64,000 bases of DNA from Lotus japonicus (lineage: Eukaryota; Streptophyta; Magnoliopsida; Fabales; Fabaceae). Made by a program: the position numbers and the translations under genes. Shown piece by piece: positions 52,586 through 64,000 of the stretch (its first letter is position 1; every line of letters starts with the position of its first letter). The notes below the pieces were generated by a model that had not been told where the DNA came from, ran no database searches, and worked only from the letters and a program-made list of their open reading frames with translations. Location of the stretch: NCBI RefSeq assembly GCF_012489685.1, contig NC_080042.1:23450150-23514149 (forward strand). The letters are read 5' to 3'.

Positions 52586-55195
52586 CTCGGCTCATCCCTT
52601 GGATGGCTAACAAACTGCTCAACGAGCGAAGGAGTACCAACATACTCAGAACTTACCAAACTCCTCAACACTTGGATCCGACGACACTCCTCGTTCTTCC
52701 AAAACTATGATTTGACTTCCAATGCCTTCCTTCGAGGTTGTTATCATTACTTAAAGATTTTGAGGTTATTTAAGGTCTTATGAATTTTCTTTATAAAATA
52801 GATTCCATCTTGTCTTATCGCAAGTCTTATACATTTGCAGGGTCTCCCAATCCCCAGTCGCTTCCAGAGGATGTCTCGATCCACTAAACAAAATTAAGGC
52901 CCGAACCTCGTTCGTCCTATCAAACTTTCTCAAAACTCTCAAAATAAAATCGGCATGACCTGCCCGCTATTCTCACCATTCAGAATCTCAGATTCCAGTA
53001 CAGAGCATATTTAAATCATCACAATCAACAACATATCATATATCAATAAATCGCATCATAAACACTTAGCACTTAGCATATAAAGCATGCACCACACATC
53101 CTAGATTACCCACATAGCACATAGCATGTAAGACAATCTCAAAAACATTCAGTAGATGAATCATCTACATTGTCAGCCGAAGCCTCAGAAAACATTTTCC
53201 AATCACACACAATTCCAGTGCATAAACAGTAAACAATGTCGAAACATCGACCCTAAGCATTAACTAGAGATTCAGTGAGAAGCCCTCACCTGCAGATTCT
53301 CCAGGATTATCTTCTAACTCTTCCTCACAAGCAAAGCGTTGCTCCTCAGGAAATTCCTCAAAAGTTCCTTTAAAGCAAAGTCACAGAAATACTATCAGAA
53401 TCTATCGAGAACTAAGCTATCGATACTTACTAAGGTTACACGAAGTAATCTATACTCTAAGGTACGATAATCTAGCGCGAAAGACAAGTTTTCGGAAAAG
53501 GAAATTTTCCTCCTCCCCCTTAATAGGGCTCGGCCACTTTAGGTAATTATGGGGCTCGATTTTTCTTCGATCAAACTTGGTTCCTATGCTATCATTAGCC
53601 GTAACTAAGGGTATTCTGAACTCGGAAAAATTATCGGATCGAAAACTGTCGCAGGGGTATTTTGGTCATGATTTTTAACTTAGAAATTTCAAAACTGAAA
53701 TCCCAAAAACCAAATTTTGTAGGGACGTTACTAACGACGTTTATGACAACTAATCCTACTAACACTAAGCTAAGGCGATAGTTTTTAGCCTAAAGGTTGA
53801 AGCTTTACTCCAAAAACTCCAAAAATGGGTATTTAAGGCTAAAATTGATTCCGGCGGAATTCCGGCGGCATAACGGAAAATCTAATCCGGCAGAAGTGAT
53901 CTTGGGCACATATAGAAGAGGTTTAGAATCAGAAATGAAAGATTCAGGATAGTTTTGCAAAAACCCATAAACTATCCGCTCAGAAAACTCTACAGAAAAG
54001 CTATGGAAAAAGCGATCAGAGGTAAGGATTAGCGACTATACCTCGAAACCTTGAAGCAGCAACTGATTAATCGACGATCAAGCAAGGATTGAACAAAATA
54101 TTCTTCTCCTTCTTCCTTGATGAACTCGCGGCCTTGAGAGGGAAAATGGAGGAGTTTTGTGTTTTTTTCTCACTTGCTTGCTATATATAGAAAATGGTAA
54201 TTCGCCGGAAAATGAAAGTTTCGCGAATCTGATTTTTCCGGCATCATTCTCCATGAATTCTAAGATAGGTTTTGGCAAAGGAATTCCTAAGCTAAGAAGA
54301 TGTCTCCTTGTATTTTTGGAAACTAATGCAAAGTCGGTGCAAAGTCGGTGTAAACTATTTTACCCGATAAGTTGCTTTTTGCATCGAATGTCGGAATGGA
54401 AAACTTCCTTCTGAAGAAAGATTGAAATCATCAAGAGAAATGGGTGTACGCGTGTAGAATATCCATTTGAAGCTCTGAATAGATAAAGTCTTCATTGTCG
54501 AGAAATTCTAGGGTTTTGAAATACCAGGGATTCGGTTTCGGCAAACTTCCGATGATTGGAATCGGACGTTCGTAGATCCTAGAGTTTCGCCTCGAAACGA
54601 TTGTGATATATGGAAAAAGAGAAGTTCTAACATTTCTCTGAAGATTTTTGGAATTAACTTCCGTCGTGCCTAAAAGTGAAAATTAGCTATATACTAGGGT
54701 TTCTGACCTAGGTTTAAGCGTAAAACGTTCGTGCTATAACTTTTATCGATCATAATGCAATCCTTGAACTTTTCCTGAACTTTCTCCTTCATAAATATAT
54801 TTCATTTAATAAACTTTCGTTCAGGTTTCCCTTCACATTACATCAAGCCTAATCGTAAATGGAAATCTCTTCCACTTATTCTAAGCTTAAAATCTTGGGT
54901 CTTACAGAAGTTCCCTCACCTTAGCCAAAATCAAGTATAAGAGAAGATAGGTGATGATGGTTCAACCTAGGTCACGAATCCTTCCCCTTCAACTCCTTAA
55001 TCTCACGCGAGTTCTCCTCCTCTCTCTAGCCTCAGTCACGCAAATCCTTATCATATCACCTAGAAATTTAATTTAAAATAAAAACCCTTCACCTTTTTAA
55101 ATAAAATGAAATAAATCCCTTTTAAATAGAAATAGCCTCACTCTTTAATTTTAAAAACCAATCTTCCTCACAAGTAGTTGAAACAAATCAAAACA

Positions 55196-55200
55196 AATCT
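55196..55200. repeat. Probable target duplication aatct of C2, left copy
   Basis: The five bases directly before the C2 5' LTR. The right copy is beyond the window. Confidence 0.5.
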
Positions 55201-56063
55201 TGTTGTTCCTTTTGTTGTCATGCATTTTGCTAAAAACAACCTGATGTCGAAGCAGATGTCCTGACATCTAATTCTGTAAAGCCAGGACATTCATTCACTG
55301 GCTGGCACGTGTTGTGGGTCCCTTCTGTTATCTGTTAAAGATTTGGTTGTTGTTACTTGAGGTTCAAGTAACTGATTAAAGGGAGTTCTTTACGGGTTGT
55401 TTATTGTTGAAACAAATCTATGATTGAAGATTTGTTTCTATCCTATACTCGGTTGTTACGCAAATCATATCTTGGAAGATTGCGTTTGAAGTTGTGTGGA
55501 TCAATTCTGTTCTTCAGCCCAGCTAACTCTAGTGCCGCCTCTGCTGAAGTATAAATAGAACAAAGACCTAAAACGTGAAGACATCAGAGCTAAGATTGAA
55601 AATCAAGTGTTTTAGGATTGTGAGTTGTGCTTTGTTCTTGTTATTTGTGAACTGTTCTTGCTCCCTGATTCTATAAAGCAAGTTTCAGTTCTGTGTTGAG
55701 TTTGATTGTTCAAACACTTTTGTTATTTGTTTTCACCAATCACTGTGGCAGTGATTGAGAGAAAGTGAGAGGGGCTCTCATACTTAGGTTGAGATACTAA
55801 GTAGAAATACACTGGGTAGATTAGGAAAAGAACAATGAACTGGTTGTGTTCATGTGTGTCTGTAGTTCCTGATTCTTGAGATAGTGGATTTCCTTTCTTT
55901 GGGCTTAGCCCTCCAGACGTAGGTGAAGTTTCACTGAACTGGGTTACCAATTCTTGTGTCTTGTTACTTTTGTGTTTAACTTTTACTGATACTGTGTGAT
56001 TGTTGTCATAATCGATTGTCCTGACATCGCGTACAACATTGTTCTAAGGGAACTAGAATTTCA
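55201..56063 (+). repeat. 5' LTR of Copia element C2 (863 bp)
   Basis: Starts TGTTGTTCC and ends TTCA. TATAAATAG at 55550-55558 is the likely promoter. Confidence 0.92.
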
Positions 56064-56065
56064 AT

Positions 56066-56077
56066 TGGCATCAGAGC
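56066..56077 (+). promoter_or_regulatory. Primer binding site of C2
   Basis: TGGCATCAGAGC, two bases after the LTR. It has one mismatch to the usual TGGTATCAGAGC seen in C1. Confidence 0.85.
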
Positions 56078-56128
56078 AGGCACCCCTGTTCTGTTGGGTG
56101 AGCTCCAGGGAGACTTTGTCTGGTTCTC

Positions 56129-57729
56129 ATGGACAATAAGGAGGGAGGATCGGTTAACAGGCCACCAATTCTGGATGGGACCAATTATGATTACTGGAAG
56201 GTCCGCATGACTGCGTTTCTTAAGTCTATTGATAACAAGACTTGGAAGGCCATTGTCAAAGGATGGAGTCATCCCACTAAAGTGCAAGCTGAGGGAAGTA
56301 CTTCAAAAGTAGAAGAGAAACCTAAAGAAGAATGGACAAAGGATGAAGATGAAGCTGCTCTGGGAAACTCTAAGGCGCTGAATGCTATCTTTAATGGAGT
56401 GGACAAAAACATGTTCAGGTTGATCAACACATGCACTGTGGCAAAGGGTGCCTGGGAAATTTTGAAGACTGCACATGAAGGCACCACCAGAGTAAGAATG
56501 TCAAGGCTCCAGATGCTTACTACTCAGTTTGAGAACTTAATGATGAATGAGGATGAGACTATTTCTGAATTTCACATGCGTGTGCGTGATTTGTCCAATG
56601 CCTCGTTTGCTCTGGGAGAACCTATGTCTGATGAGAAGCTTGTAAGGAAAATCTTGAGGTCTGTTACCAGCAAATTTGCTATGAAAGTCACTGCTATTGA
56701 AGAAGCTCAGGATATCAGTAACATGAAGGTTGATGAACTCATTGGCTCTCTGCAGACTTATGAGTTGAAGATTGGTGAGAAGTCTGAGAAAAAGAGTAAA
56801 AGCATAGCTTTTGTCTCCAACACTGATGATGGAGATGATGCTGACTGTGAAGGTGAGAATTTATCTGAAGCTCTGGCTCTACCGACAAAGAAATTTAATA
56901 GAGCTCTTAGAAAAATAGATAGAAGAAACAGGTCAAATGTCCAGGACATTAAGACTGACAATTTCAAGCCCTTCAATTCTCAGAAAAAGACCAAAGAAGA
57001 AGACAAATCTGGTCAGAATAAAGGTGTTCAGTGTCATGAATGTGAAGGATATGGGCATATTAGAACTGAGTGTGCTACTTACTTGAAGAAGCAAAAGAAA
57101 GGCATGGTTGTGACATGGTCAGATGAAGACACAGAGGATGAGGAAGAACTCTCTGCAAACCGAGTTAATGCCTTCTCAAGAACTGTTGATGCTTCAGAAT
57201 CTAGTGATGAAGAAATAACAGATGAAGAGTTGGAGGAGACTTACAGGCTCTTGCACACTAAATGGGAAGAAGCATGCAAACTTCTGAAAGAGCAAGAAGA
57301 TAATATAGAGTAGCTCAAGTCAGAAAATGAAAAGCTGAGAGGGACTATTGAGAAGCTGCAGGATGATCCTGATGAATGGAACACAAAGCTTAAGGATGTT
57401 GATACTATAGAAAAGGTTAAGCTGATGGTGATTAATGCAGAACTTCAGGATAAAGTGGTCACTCTGACAAATAAACTTGAAGCTACTCATAAATCTGTGC
57501 GTATGCTGAATAGTGGATCTGACATGCTGGATGAGATTCTAAAGGAAACAAGCAAACAAGGGAGGAGCGTGAAAGGAATTGGCTTCAATTACAATACTTC
57601 CAACAAAGAAAATCAAATGCAGCCAAAGAAATTTGTTCGTGCTAAAATGAAATATGAATTCAATAATTCCATCAACTATCAGATGTCCAACCTGATGTCT
57701 CAACATGTGCCTCAACATAGGGGTTCTCA
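56129..57729 (+). pseudogene. gag: Gag of C2
   Basis: ATG 56129 (MDNKEGGSVNRPP) opens a frame of 394 codons to a nonsense TAG at 57311-57313; the same frame continues to about 57725. Capsid motifs are LDGTNYDYWKVRM and LQMLTTQFENLMMNEDETISEFHMRVRDLS. The first zinc knuckle is CHECEGYGHIRTEC (about residues 302-315). The second knuckle, present in C1 as CHYCGRNGHIKPYC, is missing because a deletion near 57724 joins gag to the KLYGYPQ segment and shifts the frame. A charged coiled segment lies between them. Confidence 0.92.
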
Positions 57730-58928
57730 AACTCTATGGCTATCCTCAGAGACAGAATGTGTTGAAGGATTCAAAGGAGAAACATATCAAGAAGACTTGG
57801 AAACCCAAAGACCAAGTGACATGCCTCATAGCTCACACATCTTTTAGAGCCTCATCAAGTGAAGACTGGTACTTTGATAGTGGTTGTTCAAGACATATGA
57901 CTGGAAACAAGGAATATCTTGAAAATATCAAAGGATACGCCAGCAATTTTGTCACCTTTGGAGATGGAGCAAAAGGAAAGATCAAGGGAATAGGAAAACT
58001 GGTAAATCCTGGATCCCCAGATTTGGATGATGTGTTGCTTGTTAAAGGACTGACTGCCAATCTTATCAGCATAAGTCAACTCTGTGATCAAGGTCTTGAT
58101 GTGTTATTCAGTAAGGCAGTATGTGTTGTAACAACAAATGATCATAAAGTAATGATGCAAGGAATCAGATCCAAAGACAACTGCTACATGTGGGTCTCAC
58201 CAGAAAAGGCACAAGTCTCTAGATGCTTGATATCAAAAGATGATGAGCTGAATCTATGGCACCAGAGATTGGGTCATATCAATCTTAAGAGCATGCAGAA
58301 GATCATTTCTGAAGAAGCCATTCGTGGTTTACCAAAGTTAAAAATTGGTGAGTGAAGAATATGTGGAGAGTGCAAAATTGGAAAGCAAACCAAGATGTCC
58401 CATGCAAAGCTCCAACATCCAACCACGACAAAGGTCCTTGAACTGCTACACATGGATCTAATGGGACCCATGCAAGTTGAAAGTTTGGGAGGTAAAAAAT
58501 ATGTTTTTGTGTGTGTTGATGATTTTTCCAGGTACACTTGGATTGATTTCATGAAAGAAAAATCAGAGACATTTGAGATTTTCAAGAGACTTTGCCTGAA
58601 GCTTCAAACTGAGAAAAGCAGTACTGTAGTAAGAATCAGAAGTGATCATGGAACAGAGTTTGAGAACTCAAAATTCTCTGATTTCTATGGCTCAGAAGGA
58701 ATAAGTCATGAGTTTTCTGCTCCCATCACTCCTCAGCAGAATGGTATTGTGAAAAGGAAAAATAGAACTCTTCAAGAATCCACCAGGGTGATGCTTCATG
58801 AAAGAAAGATTCCAAAAAAATTCTGGGCTGAAGCAATGAGTACTGCATGCTATGTCCACAACAGAGTAACGATTAGAGCAGGAACTTCATTTACTCAGTA
58901 TGAAATCTAGAAAGGAAGGTAGCCTACT
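57730..58928 (+). pseudogene. pol: Protease and integrase of C2
   Basis: The protease motif WYFDSGCSRHMTGN lies near 57867. The pre-integrase segment (LWHQRLGHINLKSM) is followed by a stop at 58353-58355. The integrase core has MDLMGP and RSDHGTEF, but the third catalytic residue is changed: IVKRKNRTL where C1 has IVERKNRTL. Further stops lie at 58908-58910 and 58920-58922. Integration activity should be lost. Confidence 0.92.
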
Positions 58929-60908
58929 GTGAAACATTTTCACATTTTTGGGAGTAAATGTTATATTCTGGCTGATCGTGAACCAAGAAGGAAGCTTGAT
59001 CCCAAGAGTGATGAAGGCATCTTTATGGGATACTCAACAAACACTAAAGCTTATAGGGTGTATAACTCTCGTACAAAGGTTATGATGGAATGTGTCAATG
59101 TTATTATAGATGATATACCAAGCAAAATGTCTGAGACAACTGTAAGTGAAGATGATGATGCTGATGTCCCAGCCGATGTCCCAACGATTGACCTCGACAA
59201 TGAGTCTGTGACTAGTGCAGATGAACAAGAAGGAAAAATGATTGAGTCAAACAAAGCCCCATCCATCAGAATTCAGAAGAATCACCCTCAAGAAAATATT
59301 ATTGGTGATCCTAAGGAAGGAGTAACTACCAGATCTAAAAGTTTCATTGCTCATGGTTGTTTCATCTCTAAAATAGAACCCAAAAATGTCAAGGAAGCAC
59401 TGACTGATGAATACTGGATAAATGCAATGCAGGAAGAGCTTGATCAGTTCAGAAGGAATGAAGTTTGGGATCTCATCTCACGTCCTGAAGGAGTGAACAT
59501 TATTGGTACTAAATGGATTTTCAAGAACAAGTCAGATGAGAATGGAGTAGTCACTAGAAACAAAGCGAGATTGGTTTCTCAAGGCTATACTCAGATAGAA
59601 GGAGTGGATTTTGATGAAACTTTTGCTCTAGTGGCTAGACTGGAATATATAAGGCTATTACTGGGAGTTGCTTGTTTGTTAAAGTTTAGATTCTATCAAA
59701 TGGATGTAAAGAGTGCTTTTCTAAATGGGTACTTGAGTGAAGAAGTATATGTTGAACAACCCAAAGGATTCATAGATCCTCATCATCCAGACCATGTGTA
59801 CAAGCTGAAGAAGGCCATGTATGGATTCAAACAGGCTCCAAGAGCATGATATGAAAGACTCACTGAATTTCTTGTCAGCAATGGCTATTGCAAGGGAGGA
59901 ATAGACAAGACCCTGTTTGTAAAGAATGACAAAGGCAAACTCATGATAGCACAGATATATGTAGATGATATAGTATTTGGAGGAATGTCGAACACGATGG
60001 TGGAGCATTTCGTTCAACAAATGAAATCTGAATTTGAAATGAGTTTGGTAGGTGAGTTGAATTATTTCTTGGGTATTCAGGTTAAGCAAATGGAAGATTC
60101 TCTGTTCATTTCACAAAGCAAGTATGCTAGGAGTATTGTTAAGAAGTTTGGACTAGAAAAGGCAGGTCACAAAAGAACTCCTGCTGCTACACATATCAAG
60201 GTATCTAAGGATGAACAAGGAGAAGATATTGATCAAAGCTTGTATAGGAGCATGATTGGTAGTCTTCTGTATCTTACTGCTAGCAGGCCAGACATCACCT
60301 TTGTTGTAGGTGCTTGTGCTAGATATCAAGCTGCTCCAAAGACTAGTCATCTCTTGCAAGTGAAGAGAATAATCAAATACGTTAATGGTACATGTGATTA
60401 TGGTATTCTCTATACACACGATACGAATCCTACTCTTGTTGGTTATTGTGATGCAGATTGGGCAGGAAGTGCTGATGATAGGAAAAGCACATCTGGAGGT
60501 TGTTTCTACTTGGGGAACAACTTGATCTCTTGGTTCAGCAAGAAGCAAAATTGTGTCTCCTTGTCAACTGCTGAAGCTGAATATATTGCTGCTGGGAGTA
60601 GCTGCACTCAACTCATGTGGATGAAACAAATGCTGAAGGAGTATGAAGTCGAGCAGGATGTTATGACATTGTACTGTGACAATCTTAGTGCTATTAATAT
60701 TTCCAAAAATCCTATTCAACATAGCAGGACCAAGCACATTGGTATCAGACACCACTTCATTAGAGACTTGGTTGAAGATAAAATTATCACTTTAGAGCAT
60801 GTTCCTACTGAAAAGCAATTGGCGGATATATTTACCAAACCACTAGATTCTATCACGTTTGAAAAATTGAGAGGAAATCTTGGGATTTGCCTCTTTCAAG
60901 AAGCATAG
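58929..60908 (+). pseudogene. pol: Reverse transcriptase and RNase H of C2
   Basis: After an acidic linker (about 59140-59240), RT begins near 59430 ([16 protein letters not shown]) with GTKWIFKNKSDENG and [15 protein letters not shown] stop at 59847-59849 (a tryptophan codon in C1) interrupts the frame, which resumes with the catalytic YVDDIVFGG near 59958. RNase H carries YCDADWAGSADD and STAEAEYIAAGSS. It ends DIFTKPLDSITFEKLRGNLGICLFQEA with TAG at 60906. Apart from the single stop, this part is full length. Confidence 0.92.
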
Positions 60909-61142
60909 CAATTACCGCATCACTTTGCTCTAACGGCTAGTTTTCTCGTAACTACCAATAACTGCCGTTATGACATCATCATCATGATTGCTTCTCATCC
61001 ACTCAACTGCTATATAATCATCACCAACAGCTATGTTTCTATCTTACAACTGATTGAGTTTTTTTATTGTGTAATTCTGATTCATCTTTGCTCTCAATTT
61101 TTCTTTGATCATCTGAATCTGCATACTCTGCCATATTTCACC

Positions 61143-62911
61143 ATGTCTCAAGTCTCAGGAAAGCAAGACTCCATCAAAGGCAAGATTGAGAAGACATCTT
61201 CTGGAGTCAAGGTTATGGGATTGAATGCGCAATCCTCTGCTCAATCCAAGAAGGATTCTGGAAGAAAGAATTCAAGAACTCCTGCCAGAAAGTGCTACAA
61301 GTCGAGTACGAGATCTCAGAGCACTCGTGACTCACCTGTGTTTGAGGATGTTTCTCATGAAATTTCCTCTGCGGATGAAGCGACAGATGTTGAGGCTTTT
61401 GCTCCTCAAACTGAAGTTCCTGTATCCAATGTGCCTGATAAGGAGAATTCACCATCTCTGGATTCATCCTCTGAGTCCAAGAACTCAGAACCAGATAATG
61501 AAGCCCACGAGGAGGTCTCTTTTGAGGAGTATACCAAATCTTAGCAAAATCAGAGACATCTGTTCCATCTGTTCATGAAATTTCAGATGCTGATGACTCA
61601 GATGATGTTCCTCTGGCAAGTGTAGCTGCCAGGATGAAGAAGAGAAGAAGGGTTCCTGTTGAAGACATCCCCTCTGGTTCACAAAAGAAGGCCAAATCCA
61701 CTATGGATGTGAAGAGCAAAGGTAAACAAAAGGCTGTGGATTCCTCACACAAGAAGGTAAAGAAAACTACTGAGAAGAAGAAAATTCCAAGGATTGAGTT
61801 GGAATCTGAGTCTGATGTTGAAGTCGATGTTCAGGACATTCAGACTTTTGAAAAGAAGAAATTCTCAGGTAAGCGAATTCCTTCAGATGTTCCTTCTTTT
61901 CCTATTGATAATGTTTCCTTTCATGCTGCTGAGAATGTTCTCAAGTGGAAATATGTTTGCAACCGCCGGATTGCAAAAGAAAGGGAGATTGGCAAGGATG
62001 TGCTTGAGTGTAAGATGATTGTTGCTCTCATTGACCGGGCTGGTCTAAGGAAGACAGTCATGGATATTGGAAAATGTTATGAGAAGCTAGTGAAAGAGTT
62101 CCTAGTTAATTTGACAGATGATGTTGGCATTCCTGGAAGTGCTGAATTCAGGAAAGTTTATGTGCGAGGGAAATGTGTAACTTTTTCTCCTGTTGTGATC
62201 AACCAAGCCCTTGGAAGAAGTGTTGTGGAGTTTGTTGAGGAAGAATTGTCTTTGGACATGGTTGCCAATGAACTCACTGCTGGACAAGTGAAGAAGTGGC
62301 CTGCTAAGAAGCTTTTATCTACAGGATTATTGAGTGTGAAGTATGCTATTCTGAACAGGATAGGAGTGGTGAATTGGATCCCTTCTCATCATACCTCTGC
62401 TGTCTCTGCAATTTTAGCCAAACTAATCTACAGAATTGGGACTGAGGTGCCTTTTGATTTTGGCTCTTTGGTTTTTGCTCAAACTTTGAAACATGCAGAA
62501 ACTTGTGCTGTAAAGCTGCCTATTTCTTTTCCTTCACTCTTGACTGCTATCATCCTGAAGCAGCATCCTGATATACTCAGAATGGATGATGTGGCTTTTC
62601 CTAAGGGTACCCTCATCACTTTGGATCGTCGCTTGTTCCTGGATCCTCATGTCCTGGACATTGATATGCCATCTCACAGGACATCAATTCCTGTTTCAAT
62701 GTCTGCTTCTGGAACTTAGAGTGTTATTGCTGAATTGGAGGATCTTTCAATGGAGCTGCAGGTGTCTATCAAGGTTGCTATTGAGAGGAAGCTAAAGGTG
62801 GATACTTTGATTGCTAAGCTTAAAGAGGAGGCAGGTCACGAGGGTGAGTCTAGAAGTGATGCTGCAGAGGAGGAAGGATCTGAGGAAGAGGAGTCTTCAT
62901 CTGAAGCTTAA
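61143..62911 (+). pseudogene. Envelope-like ORF of the Sirevirus C2
   Basis: An ORF of about 590 codons lies downstream of pol. ATG 61143 (MSQVSGKQDSIKGK) opens a Ser/Lys/Glu-rich part ending at TAG 61542 because of a frameshift near 61540. The main part (from about 61560) has a basic stretch (MKKRRRVPVEDI), then a conserved globular region (about 61890-62580: SFHAAENVLKWKYVCNRR, FLVNLTDDVGIPGS, YVRGKCVTFSPVVINQALG). It reaches a stop at 62717-62719 and continues in frame with a charged coiled end (ELEDLSMELQVSIK) to TAA 62909. The conserved part resembles what is annotated as putative plant transposon protein or SIRE envelope-like protein. No signal peptide or clear membrane span is seen, so an envelope function is doubtful. 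Confidence 0.8.
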
Positions 62912-62981
62912 ATTGTAGTTTTAGTCCTCTTTTGTTTGTCAGTTAGCTTTATTTCACTTACAACCTTTGCCAAATTTATGC

Positions 62982-63390
62982 TAAAAAGGGGGAGTAGTTA
63001 GCAGATCCATGTTGAAGACATTAGTTAGAAGATTCATGTTGAAGACTGTGTTTTGTTTTCTGTTTCTGCTTCTGGTTTCTATTATTTAGCAGGTTTATGT
63101 CAAGACAGTGTGACAATGCTATGTTTGTTCAAGTTCTGCTGGTGTGCTTGTCTAACTTGGAAGTTAATAATTATGTGCTGCTATGGTTATGATTTATGTA
63201 CTTCAAGCAGTTTATATGTGTTCTGTTGGATGCTTCATTTGAGGGGGAGTTCCTCTATGTTTGCATATGAAGAAGCATTGTTTTTAGGGGGAGTGTTGTT
63301 TGTGTTCTATTCCGCTGCTGATTCTGTGTGTTATTTTTCCCTCTCTGGTTATGAAGTTGTTTTTAGGCAAAATTTGACAAAGGGGGAGAT
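62982..63390 (+). promoter_or_regulatory. Repeated polypurine tracts of C2
   Basis: AAAAAGGGGGAG (about 62983), GAGGGGGAG (63241), AGGGGGAG (63287) and the terminal AAAGGGGGAGAT directly before the 3' LTR (63379-63390) are four copies of the plus-strand priming tract. Multiple tracts are a known trait of Sireviruses. The rest of 62912-63390 is non-coding. Confidence 0.8.
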
Positions 63391-64000
63391 TGTTGTTCCT
63401 TTTGTTGTCATGCATTTTGCTAAAAACAACCTGATTTCGAAGCAGATGTCCTGACATCTGATTCTGTAAAGCCAGGACATTCATTCACTGGCTGGCACGT
63501 GTTGTGGGTCCCTTCTGTTATCTGTTAAAGATTTGGTTGTTGTTTCTTGAGGTTCAAGTAACTGATTAAAGGGAGTTCTTTGCAGGTTGTTTATTGTTGA
63601 AACAAATCTATGATTGAAGATTTTTTTCTATCTTATACTCGGTTGTTACGCAAATCATATCTTGGAAGATTGCGTTTGAAGTTGTGTGGATCAATTCTGT
63701 TCTTCAGCCCAGCTAACTCTAGTGCCGCCTCTGTTGAAGTATAAATAGAACAAAGACCTAAAACGTGAAGACACCAGAGCTAAGATTGAAGATCAAGTGT
63801 TTTAGGATTGTGAGTTGTGCTTTGTTCTTGTTATTTGTGAACTGTTCTTGCTCCCTGATTCTATAAAGCAAGTTTCAGTTCTATGTTGAGTTTGATTGTT
63901 CAAACACTTTTGTTATTTGTTTTCACCAATCACTGTGGCAGTGATTGAGAGAAAGTGAGAGGGGCTCTCATACTTAGGTTGAGATACTAAGTAGAAATAC
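63391..64000 (+). repeat. 3' LTR of C2, truncated by the window end
   Basis: Starts TGTTGTTCC. The 610 visible bases match 55201-55810 with few differences. The TATA box is at 63740-63748. Confidence 0.93.

Larger units (their letters stand above)
50983..54906 (-). mobile_element. Solo LTR of family B (3924 bp) inserted in the LTR of element D
   Basis: On the minus strand this begins TGTAAGACCC at 54906 and ends GGGGTGTTACA at 50983. A perfect 5-bp duplication gaagt lies at 50978-50982 and 54907-54911, with no internal region, so the element has been reduced by LTR-LTR recombination. It carries the TATA box (54189-54182), the seven-unit hairpin array (52337-52585), further hairpins (51945-52052) and a broken LTR-ORF. 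It is more diverged than the two LTRs of element B are from each other. Confidence 0.92.
49099..55200 (-). mobile_element. 5' LTR of Gypsy element D, interrupted by a family-B solo LTR
   Basis: The minus-strand LTR ends with ...GTTACA at 49099. Its sequence covers 49099-50982 and continues at 54912-55200 after the solo LTR insertion. It is then cut again by Copia element C2, so its 5' end lies beyond the window. It carries an LTR-ORF (49431-49918), a 14-base C run at 49983-49996 and a hairpin array (50212-50347). It has only weak sequence similarity to families A and B, but its LTR end, primer site and content type match. Confidence 0.8.
55201..64000 (+). mobile_element. SIRE/Maximus-type Copia element C2 (3' LTR runs off the window)
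   Basis: 5' LTR 55201-56063, primer site, gag-pol (56129-60908), an envelope-like ORF (61143-62911), repeated polypurine tracts and a 3' LTR from 63391. Integrase precedes RT. The extra ORF after pol and multiple purine tracts are characteristic of Sireviruses. Coding is broken in several places, but the LTRs differ only slightly over the part visible in both copies, so insertion was fairly recent. Confidence 0.93.

Overview
The window is nuclear DNA of a flowering plant. Repeat content suggests a eudicot, and the mix of SIRE/Maximus-type Copia elements with an envelope-like ORF, Tekay-like chromodomain Gypsy elements and long-TIR Mutator-like elements suggests a papilionoid legume (inference; no species marker was recognised). 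Most of the 64 kb is nested LTR retrotransposons. One convincing host gene was found, a single-exon DUF7950-like gene at 45184-46056.

Left part (1-38151). A minus-strand SIRE-type Copia element (C1) runs from beyond the left edge to its 5' LTR at 37280-38146. It has been cut by five later insertions: a Ty3/Gypsy element ending at 7129 (A1, itself disrupted by a minus-strand LTR at 1-2503), a solo LTR at 8469-9637, a solo LTR at 11439-12764, a complete but mutated Gypsy element A (13099-25742, two 4009-bp LTRs) and a complete non-autonomous Gypsy element B (25854-36182, two 3850-bp LTRs). Matching 5-bp target duplications are visible for four of the five insertions; the left end of A1 lies outside the window.

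Middle (38152-48130). This is a gene island with AT-rich intergenic DNA, two adjacent Mutator-like TIR elements with perfect 9-bp target duplications (39027-40259 and 40486-42126), a Stowaway-like MITE, a Tourist-like MITE, two SINE-like sequences and the DUF7950-like gene.

Right part (48256-64000). A deleted minus-strand Gypsy element (D) is interrupted in its LTR by a family-B solo LTR (50983-54906, target duplication gaagt) and then by a plus-strand SIRE-type Copia element (C2, 55201 to beyond the window end). C2 carries broken gag-pol plus an envelope-like ORF.

The most notable signals lie inside the long Gypsy LTRs. Families A, B and D each carry arrays of short hairpins whose stems change sequence by paired substitutions while loops or architecture stay constant. 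They also carry an ORF near the LTR 3' end that looks homologous between families (core W-V-x-D with H-R, acidic C-terminal part). Neither belongs to the usual gag-pol layout. The two elements with different LTRs, A1 and B, also share the same internal deletion junctions, which points to an old non-autonomous lineage spread by enzymes supplied in trans.
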